DNA of 11,944 nt from Nitrospinota bacterium (GTDB lineage Bacteria > UBA8248): positions 1 through 11,944 of the forward strand of contig WTGD01000358.1 in the NCBI GenBank assembly GCA_011523725.1, given 5' to 3'. The position numbers were made by a program, and so were the translations under genes. Position 1 is the stretch's first letter; the number at the start of each line of letters is the position of its first letter. Of the stretch, positions 7,324 through 11,944 are shown piece by piece. Under the pieces are notes generated by a model. It worked only from the letters and a program-made list of their open reading frames with translations, ran no database searches and was not told the origin of the DNA.

Positions 7324-7352
7324 TTCACCAGGCGCGTCTGTTTTGGTATAAC
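7324..7352 (+). promoter_or_regulatory. sigma-70-type promoter of tatBC
   Basis: TTCACC (7324-7329, 4/6 to the -35 consensus) and TATAAC (7347-7352, 5/6 to the -10) are separated by exactly 17 bp. The predicted start near 7359 leaves a short leader to the strong ribosome site at 7374. The only gene it can serve on this strand is tatB. Confidence 0.6.
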
Positions 7353-7373
7353 CCGAAGGCATGGTCTTTTCCT

Positions 7374-7379
7374 GAGGAG
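7374..7379 (+). promoter_or_regulatory. Shine-Dalgarno site supporting the tatB TTG start
   Basis: GAGGAG ends 7 nt before the TTG at 7387. No in-frame ATG begins the conserved TatA/B N-terminus, so this site decides the unusual start. Confidence 0.7.
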
Positions 7380-7386
7380 AGCAGCC

Positions 7387-7809
7387 TTGTTCGGAAGCAT
7401 CGGGATGACGGAGTTGATCGTGATCATGGTGGTCGCCCTGATCGTCATCGGGCCCAAGCGCCTGCCGGAGTTGGCCCGCACGCTCGGGAAGGCCCTGGGC
7501 GATTTCAAGCGCGCCACGTCGGATTTCCAGAACAGCTTCAGCATGGAAGACGACTACGATCTCGACGTGCTCGACGAGGAAGCAAAGGAGAAGGAGAAAA
7601 AAGCAGGCGCCGAAGAATCGGACGAAGACGAAGAAGAAGAAGAAGAAGGCGGCACGGCGGAGCAGACCGCCGAACCGGACCAGACCGAGACGGACGATCT
7701 CCCGCCCGAGGCAGGCGACGCCGCGCCAGAGGCCGAGGCCGCCGCCACGGAGAGCGATGCGGCTGAGGATAAGACCGGGGCCGCGCGAGAGGACGACAAG
7801 CAGACGTGA
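7387..7809 (+). CDS. tatB: Tat translocase TatA/TatB-family subunit (probably TatB)
   Basis: This 140-residue inner-membrane protein works with TatC to move folded twin-arginine proteins. The short N-terminus is followed by one membrane helix (about 8-22), the hinge GPKRLPEL (22-29) and an amphipathic helix (about 27-46), the standard TatA/TatB plan. Glu9 near the start and the GPKRLP hinge lean towards TatB, whose E. coli form has Glu8 and GPQRLP. However, LARTLGKALGDFK is equally TatA-like, so the subtype is open. From about residue 60 the tail is disordered and highly acidic, with a run of six glutamates encoded by (GAA)6 at 7630-7647. The TTG start has a strong Shine-Dalgarno site. The stop TGA overlaps the tatC GTG start by 4 bp, suggesting translational coupling. 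No second TatA/B gene is in the window. Confidence 0.88.
   Translation: MFGSIGMTELIVIMVVALIVIGPKRLPELARTLGKALGDFKRATSDFQNSFSMEDDYDLDVLDEEAKEKEKKAGAEESDEDEEEEEEGGTAEQTAEPDQTETDDLPPEAGDAAPEAEAAATESDAAEDKTGAAREDDKQT
7630..7647 (+). repeat. (GAA)6 microsatellite in tatB
   Basis: Six perfect GAA units encode six consecutive glutamates in the acidic tail. Unit gain or loss would keep the frame. Confidence 0.7.
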
Positions 7810-8573
7810 GCGGCGAATCTTCCATGCCCCTCACCGGGCACCTGACGGAGTTGCGCAACAGAATACTCTACATCCTGGGCACGATTCTCGTCGTGTTCGT
7901 GGGCGCCTATTATTTTTCCGCCGAGTTGCTGACGCTCATGCAGCGCCCCATCGCGGGCCAGAAACTCGTCTTCCTCTCGCCGACGGAAGCGTTTTTCGCG
8001 CACATCAAGGTCTCGTTCTTCGGCTCGGTGTTCATCAGCCTCCCCATCATCCTGTTCCAGATCTGGCGCTTCTGCGCCCCCGGGCTCCTGGACCGGGAGA
8101 AACGCTACATCGTGCCCTTCGTGTTCTTCTCGACGCTGAGCTTCATCATAGGCGCCCTTTTCTGCTACTTCCTGATTCTCCCGTACGGCCTCGCCTTTCT
8201 GTTGAGCTTCGCCACCGAATCCCTGACGCCCCAGATTTCGATAGGTTTCTACATCTCCTTCGCCTTCAAGCTCATCTTCACGTTCGGTCTGGTGTTCGAG
8301 GTGCCGATCGTCACCATTCTGCTCGTGCAGATAGGCGTCATCACGCCCGATTTCCTCTCGAAAAACCGCGGGTACGTCATCGTCGGCGCATTCGTCCTCT
8401 CCGCTCTGCTCACGCCGCCCGACGTGGTGACCCAGGTGTTCCTCGCAGGCCCCGTCATCGTGTTGTTCGAGATCAGCATCATCGTCTCGAAAATCATCAT
8501 GAGGCGGAAGAAAAAGCGCCAGGAGGAGCGGGAAAAAGAATGGGAAGACGACGAAGACGATAACGCGGATTAA
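7806..8573 (+). CDS. tatC: Tat translocase subunit TatC
   Basis: This 255-residue polytopic membrane protein is the twin-arginine signal receptor of the Tat system. HLTELRNRI (12-20) is the cytoplasmic N-terminal motif with conserved Glu15 and Arg17. SPTEAF (59-64), FQIWRFCAPGLLDREKR (84-100), FGLVFEVP (160-167, with the conserved membrane Glu165) and LLTPPDVVTQ (201-210) are TatC landmarks. Six hydrophobic segments are visible, at about 20-38, 69-90, 102-125, 150-176, 189-203 and 210-230. The protein ends in a basic stretch (RRKKKR) and a strongly acidic tail. Length is normal for TatC (about 250). The GTG start overlaps the tatB stop (GTGA). An in-frame ATG at 7824 is an alternative but would place the start only five residues before HLTELR. 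No clear terminator follows in the 178-bp gap to the acylphosphatase gene. Confidence 0.96.
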   Translation: MSGESSMPLTGHLTELRNRILYILGTILVVFVGAYYFSAELLTLMQRPIAGQKLVFLSPTEAFFAHIKVSFFGSVFISLPIILFQIWRFCAPGLLDREKRYIVPFVFFSTLSFIIGALFCYFLILPYGLAFLLSFATESLTPQISIGFYISFAFKLIFTFGLVFEVPIVTILLVQIGVITPDFLSKNRGYVIVGAFVLSALLTPPDVVTQVFLAGPVIVLFEISIIVSKIIMRRKKKRQEEREKEWEDDEDDNAD

Positions 8574-8751
8574 CTCATCGCGAGTACCCCGCCCCCGGTG
8601 GCGAATCCTGCCCGCATACACGAAGGAAAATATCTCTTGAGCTCCTCGAATTCTCGCGGCGATATAGTCCCCACGGATAGAATCATCTGGGCTTTGGACG
8701 CACCCGCGCTGTCTGAATTCTGCGCGTCATCCGGATGAGCGACGATTCGCC

Positions 8752-9033
8752 ATGAAAGAAGAGACGCGACGGATTCGCCTCATCATCCGGGGCCGGGTGC
8801 AAGGGGTATGGTACCGGGGCAGCGCTCAGGAAATCGCCCGTGAACTCGGCCTCACCGGATGGGTGAGAAACTTGAGCGACGGGAGCGTGGAACTGGTCGC
8901 CGAGGGCGAGAGTCCCGCACTCCATTCCCTCAAGGCCTGGTGCCGGGAGGGACCGCCGCTGGCGAGGGTCCATGACGTCCTTGAGGAGCAATTGACGCCT
9001 TGCGGGGAGCCGGCCGCCTTCGAGATGCGCTAA
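8752..9033 (+). CDS. acyP: acylphosphatase
   Basis: This 93-residue cytoplasmic enzyme hydrolyses acyl phosphates such as acetyl or carbamoyl phosphate. GRVQGVWYRGSAQEIA (14-29) is the phosphate-binding signature, with catalytic Arg22. GLTGWVRNLSDGSVE (33-47) carries the second catalytic residue, Asn40. The family is usually 90-100 residues, so the protein is complete. The C-terminal third (residues 65-93) is less conserved. An ATG start with GGATGAG about 12 nt upstream is only a fair ribosome site. The 178-bp gap upstream has no gene that I can see and only a weak promoter candidate (TATAGT at 8663-8668, with a TTGAGC too far away at 20 bp), so it may be cotranscribed with tatBC. It converges with the CcdA-like gene, with 3 bp between the stops. 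Its physiological role in bacteria is not well defined. Confidence 0.93.
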   Translation: MKEETRRIRLIIRGRVQGVWYRGSAQEIARELGLTGWVRNLSDGSVELVAEGESPALHSLKAWCREGPPLARVHDVLEEQLTPCGEPAAFEMR

Positions 9034-9036
9034 TCG

Positions 9037-9933
9037 CTAGATGCCCGCGAATCCGGTCCAGAAGATGAGGTAGGAGGAAATGGCGTTCAGGTAGTTCGAG
9101 ATGAGCAGAACGCCCACCAGCAGAAGCATCGCGCTGCTCGCGATTTCGACGCCGCGGAAATAGCTCCGGAACGACTGATAGAACCGGAAGAAATACCCTA
9201 CGCACAGTCCGCTCAGGAGAAACGGAATGCCCAGCCCCGCCGAATAGCTCGCCAGCAGAACGACGCCCTGCCCTGCCGTTTGATGCGTTCCGGCGAACAG
9301 AAGAATGCTGCCCAGAATCGGGCCGACGCAGGGCGTCCAGCCGGCGGCGAAGGTGATGCCGACCAGCATGCTGCCGAGCCAGCCTGCGGGCTTGCTCTTC
9401 AGCATGATGCGGTTCTCCGAGGAGAGCACGGGCGCGAAGACGGCTATGAACACATAGAGCGCGGCGGCCGTGAGCACCCCGCCCAGCGTGGGGGAGCCCA
9501 TTTGCAGGCCCGCCAGCCCCGCCAGAAAAACCAGGGCGGCGAACGCGCCGCTCACGCCAACCGGTTTTTCGGAGAAAAACCGCTGAATCCTGAAATCAAA
9601 GGCCCTGTCGCCGACGTAGAGGCCGAACATGGTGATCAGGATGCCGCCCAGCAGCCTGATGTGATCCTGATACTGAAAGAGTATGTTGCCCACAAAAGAC
9701 ACGCTGGCGCCCAGCAGGACGAAGACGATGGAAAACCCCGCCACGAAGAACAGGGAATTCACCAGAATGACGCTTCGAACGCGGGCGGCCTCGCCGCTTT
9801 CGCGTATCTCCTCATAGGACAGGCCGGTCAGGTAGGAAAGATAGCTGGGGACCAGCGGGAGGATGCACGGGGAGGCAAAACTGAGTACCCCCGCCGCGAA
9901 AGCCAGGCTCAAGGACACATTTTCCGGGGCCAT
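9037..9933 (-). CDS. CcdA/DsbD-type thiol-disulfide transmembrane protein
   Basis: This 298-residue membrane protein should carry reducing equivalents across the inner membrane, for cytochrome c maturation or periplasmic disulfide reduction. SPCILPLVPSYLSYLTG (21-37) holds Cys23, and GWTPCVGPILGSI (198-210) holds Cys202, the redox pair of the CcdA family. Classical CcdA has about 230-250 residues and six helices. Here about 55 extra residues (124-180) bring two more hydrophobic segments. That segment begins KPVGVSGAF and resembles KPAGWLGSM at 181, so it looks like an internal duplication lacking the cysteine. No thioredoxin-like partner, cytochrome or DsbD periplasmic domain is nearby. The ATG start has AGGGA about 6 nt upstream, and an extended -10 promoter lies about 70 bp upstream. 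A purA terminator separates it from the purA transcript. Confidence 0.88.
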   Translation of the reverse strand: MAPENVSLSLAFAAGVLSFASPCILPLVPSYLSYLTGLSYEEIRESGEAARVRSVILVNSLFFVAGFSIVFVLLGASVSFVGNILFQYQDHIRLLGGILITMFGLYVGDRAFDFRIQRFFSEKPVGVSGAFAALVFLAGLAGLQMGSPTLGGVLTAAALYVFIAVFAPVLSSENRIMLKSKPAGWLGSMLVGITFAAGWTPCVGPILGSILLFAGTHQTAGQGVVLLASYSAGLGIPFLLSGLCVGYFFRFYQSFRSYFRGVEIASSAMLLLVGVLLISNYLNAISSYLIFWTGFAGI

Positions 9934-10003
9934 TGTAATTCCCTATCGAAATCCCGGCGGCCATGCGCGCGATTCGGTCGGTTATGCCGAACCCCAACAA
10001 ATC

Positions 10004-10012
10004 ATTCTATCA
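10004..10012 (-). promoter_or_regulatory. extended -10 promoter for the CcdA-like gene
   Basis: The minus strand reads TGA-TAGAAT, an extended -10 (TGn) with a 5/6 -10 box, about 70 bp before the ATG at 9933. No good -35 is visible, which is acceptable for an extended -10. It begins just after the U-tract of the purA terminator. Confidence 0.4.
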
Positions 10013-10016
10013 CAGG

Positions 10017-10045
10017 AAAACAAAACTCGGCCCAGAATCGCCGAG
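10017..10045 (-). terminator. rho-independent terminator of hisZ-purA
   Basis: The minus strand has CTCGGC-GATTCTGG-GCCGAG, a perfect 6-bp GC-rich stem with an 8-nt loop, followed at once by TTTTGTTTT. It starts 17 nt after the purA stop. This is the clearest terminator in the window. Confidence 0.8.
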
Positions 10046-10061
10046 GTGAAGAAAATCCGAA

Positions 10062-11384
10062 TCAGTTTCCACGCATCCCGTCCCCATCGAAGGGATTGTG
10101 GATGCATATCGTGTCATCGCGGCTCGGCCCCGTGGATATCAGCCATACCGGCCTGTCGGTCAACTCCTCAAGGCCCTTGATGTAATCCTTCGCCCGGGGA
10201 GGCAGCGCGTCATAATCCCTCACGCCATCAGTGGGGGACATCCAGCCGGGAAATTCCGTGTATACGGGCTTGCATTGCTCCAGTATCGAGGTTTCCGCCG
10301 GAAAGATCGTGACACGCTCGCCCTCGTATTCATAGCCCACGCAAACCCGAATCGTCTCCTGGTTGTCGAGCACGTCGAGCTTCGTCACCGCTATCGCGTC
10401 CATCCCGGCCACCTGGATGCAGTGGCGGGCCGCCACGGCGTCGAACCAGCCGCACCGCCTGGGCCTGCCGGTCGTGGCGCCGAACTCACCGCCTTCTTCC
10501 CGAAGAAGGTTGGCTTCCACTTCCCCCATCTCGGAGGGAAACGGGCCTTGACCCACCCGCGTGCAATACGCCTTCATGATCCCGAATACCGTGTTCAGTC
10601 GCCTGTAAGGAAGGCCCAGGCCGCTCATCGCCCCGCCCACGCCGGTGTTGCTCGACGTCACGTAGGGATACGTGCCCATATCCAGGTCGAGGAGGATTCC
10701 CTGTGCGCCTTCGAGCAGAATTTTCTTGTTCCCGTTCAACGCATCGTTGATTTCCGCATCCGTGTTCCGAACATGGGGACCCAGCGTTTCCCGCACCTGC
10801 GAGCAAACATCCAGAACATGCGCCTCTTCGAGCGACTTCGCCTCCTCCTCGTTCAATGCGATATCGCCCAGAAGCCGCTTTTTGATGGCCAGGCTGACGC
10901 GGATGCGATCCCTCAGTATCTTCTCATCGAACAGATCCGAAATCCGCACGCCCAGCCGCGCCGCCTTGTCGGAGTAGGCCGGCCCGATACCCCGGCCCGT
11001 CGTTCCGATGCGGTTGACGCCCAGGAGCTCTTCCATGTGGGAATCGAGAACCTTGTGATAGGGCATGATGAGGTGCGCGCGCTTGCCGAGAACGAGGTTC
11101 TCCCCGATCCCGATACCCACGGAGCGGAGGTATTCGATCTCCTCCACCAGGGCCAGCGGGTCCACCACCACGCCGGAGCCGATGATGCACTTGACGCCCG
11201 CGTGCAGAATCCCGGTCGGTATGAGGTGGAGAATGTACTGGTTCCCGTCGACGACCACGGTATGCCCCGCGTTCGCGCCTCCCTGGTAGCGGGCCACCAC
11301 GTCCGCCTGACTCGCCAGCCAGTCGATGACTTTCCCTTTTCCTTCATCGCCCCACTGACCGCCCAGAATCGCCAGAACGCTCAT
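10062..11384 (-). CDS. purA: adenylosuccinate synthetase
   Basis: This 440-residue cytoplasmic enzyme catalyses the first committed step from IMP to AMP, joining IMP and aspartate with GTP. The N-terminal GGQWGDEGKGK (8-18) is the GTP-binding loop with the catalytic Asp13. GANAGHT (36-42) contains the catalytic His41. TTGRGIGPAY (128-137), GAQG, TSSNTGVGG and TTGRPRRCGWFD are further conserved blocks, the last in the IMP/aspartate loop region. Length is normal (about 430). Residues match the family throughout, and no gap or frameshift is seen. The ATG overlaps the hisZ stop (ATGA), so translation is probably coupled. The hisZ-purA order is known from many proteobacteria. A strong terminator lies 17 nt downstream. 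The final 30 residues (GPSRDDTICIHNPF) contain the usual C-terminal GPxRxxTI motif. Confidence 0.97.
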   Translation of the reverse strand: MSVLAILGGQWGDEGKGKVIDWLASQADVVARYQGGANAGHTVVVDGNQYILHLIPTGILHAGVKCIIGSGVVVDPLALVEEIEYLRSVGIGIGENLVLGKRAHLIMPYHKVLDSHMEELLGVNRIGTTGRGIGPAYSDKAARLGVRISDLFDEKILRDRIRVSLAIKKRLLGDIALNEEEAKSLEEAHVLDVCSQVRETLGPHVRNTDAEINDALNGNKKILLEGAQGILLDLDMGTYPYVTSSNTGVGGAMSGLGLPYRRLNTVFGIMKAYCTRVGQGPFPSEMGEVEANLLREEGGEFGATTGRPRRCGWFDAVAARHCIQVAGMDAIAVTKLDVLDNQETIRVCVGYEYEGERVTIFPAETSILEQCKPVYTEFPGWMSPTDGVRDYDALPPRAKDYIKGLEELTDRPVWLISTGPSRDDTICIHNPFDGDGMRGN

Positions 11385-11944
11385 CGGTTCTCATCCCTTC
11401 CGCCCACCCGGGCGAGAATCTCCTCAATCGGGTATGCGCCCAAATCTTCCCCATTCGGTTCGAGGAGCCTGGCGCGGCCTCCCCGCTTCCCGCCGCGCTC
11501 GATGACGAGGCATTTCGACACGCCCGTCGCCCGCGCGTACTCCAGCGAGCCTGCGAGATCGCGGCGAATGATGTCGCGCGCCACCCGCCAGCCCCGCGCC
11601 CTGAGTTTGCGGGAAAGAACGATGCCCGAGCGCTTTTCTCTCGTGAGATCGATGACGAGGAAATCCGTTCCGTTTCTGCTCTCCGCTCCTTGCGTCACCA
11701 GGGGGAGCATCTGGTTCAGATCGACGGCGAACCCCGTTCCGAGCGCGTCGTCGCCGTACAGCCCCAGCAGCCTGTCGTAGCGGCCGCCGCCGCATACGGG
11801 ATAACCCGACCCTTCCACGAACCCCTCGAATATCACCCCCGTATAGTAGTCAAAATCCTTGAAATCACACAAATCGAAGATGACGCGCTCAGAGAGGCCG
11901 TACAACTCCAGTATCCGGAACACTCTCAGAAGCTCCCGAACGGC
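11381..11944 (-). CDS. hisZ: ATP phosphoribosyltransferase regulatory subunit HisZ (5' end outside window)
   Basis: This is the C-terminal 187 residues of a protein whose frame runs off the window edge, so the start is not visible. HisZ is a catalytically dead HisRS paralogue that pairs with short-form HisG in the first step of histidine synthesis. FDYYTGVIFEGF and CGGGRYDRLLGLYG are the HisRS-like histidine-site blocks. The motif-3 region reads GTGFAVDLNQML, where HisRS has a GLER arginine needed for aminoacylation. That loss, and the overlap with purA, support HisZ over HisRS. The last 90 residues (DFLVIDLTREKRSGIVLSRK onward) resemble a HisRS anticodon-binding Rossmann-like domain, which many HisZ proteins lack. 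The stop overlaps the purA ATG by 4 bp. hisG is not in the window. A divergent HisRS cannot be fully excluded without the N-terminus. Confidence 0.85.
   Translation of the reverse strand, partial: AVRELLRVFRILELYGLSERVIFDLCDFKDFDYYTGVIFEGFVEGSGYPVCGGGRYDRLLGLYGDDALGTGFAVDLNQMLPLVTQGAESRNGTDFLVIDLTREKRSGIVLSRKLRARGWRVARDIIRRDLAGSLEYARATGVSKCLVIERGGKRGGRARLLEPNGEDLGAYPIEEILARVGGRDENR

Noticed and set aside
7554..8621. Minus-strand 355-codon open frame over tatB and tatC
   Set aside because: It is antisense to conserved Tat genes. The product is low-complexity (Glu, Asp, His runs) and has no recognisable family.
8574..8751. Small RNA or gene in the gap after tatC
   Set aside because: I saw no tRNA fold, terminator or convincing promoter pair there. 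TATAGT at 8663-8668 has its nearest -35-like box 20 bp away.
10098..11780. Plus-strand 560-codon open frame across purA and hisZ
   Set aside because: It lies exactly antisense to two conserved genes. The translation is rich in Arg, His and Pro with no domain, and a GC-rich third codon position explains the lack of stops.

Overview
The window is GC-rich, densely coding bacterial DNA with twelve protein genes and short gaps. It has a Tat translocase, a CcdA-type membrane thiol carrier, the hisZ-purA pair and a GlmU-type uridylyltransferase, which suggests a Gram-negative or proteobacteria-like organism. A Desulfobacterota, Tectomicrobia or other little-cultured lineage would fit, but nothing here settles the taxonomy. 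No rRNA, tRNA, CRISPR array, transposase or phage gene was found.

Left block (153-5154, minus strand). Five genes are packed with gaps of about 5-25 bp and read as one operon in this order: PaaK-type acyl-CoA ligase, thiolase of the SCP2/lipid-transfer type, DUF35 zinc-ribbon/OB protein, a degenerate NtrC-like regulator with a Fis-type HTH, and a stand-alone GlmU uridylyltransferase domain. The ligase would load a carboxylic acid onto CoA, and the thiolase with its DUF35 partner would act on the thioester. The regulator and the sugar nucleotidyltransferase are unexpected operon partners. Beyond the last stop, positions 1-152 hold two hairpins and a palindromic repeat-like element.

Middle (5346-9033). 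A minus-strand gene encodes a DnaQ-type DEDDh exonuclease fused to a UvrC-like GIY-YIG region. A divergent promoter region separates it from tatB-tatC (plus strand, overlapping by 4 bp). An acylphosphatase gene follows on the plus strand.

Right block (9037-11944, minus strand). hisZ (cut by the window edge) overlaps purA by 4 bp. A clear rho-independent terminator follows purA. A separate promoter then serves a CcdA-like gene whose protein seems to carry an internal duplication.

The most interesting items are the NtrC-family protein that has lost the Walker A lysine and the sigma-54 contact loop, the exonuclease/GIY-YIG fusion with an altered second motif, the enlarged CcdA, and the mixed operon. 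I did not see a clearly new defence or mobile system. All function calls rest on motif recognition by eye, without database searches.
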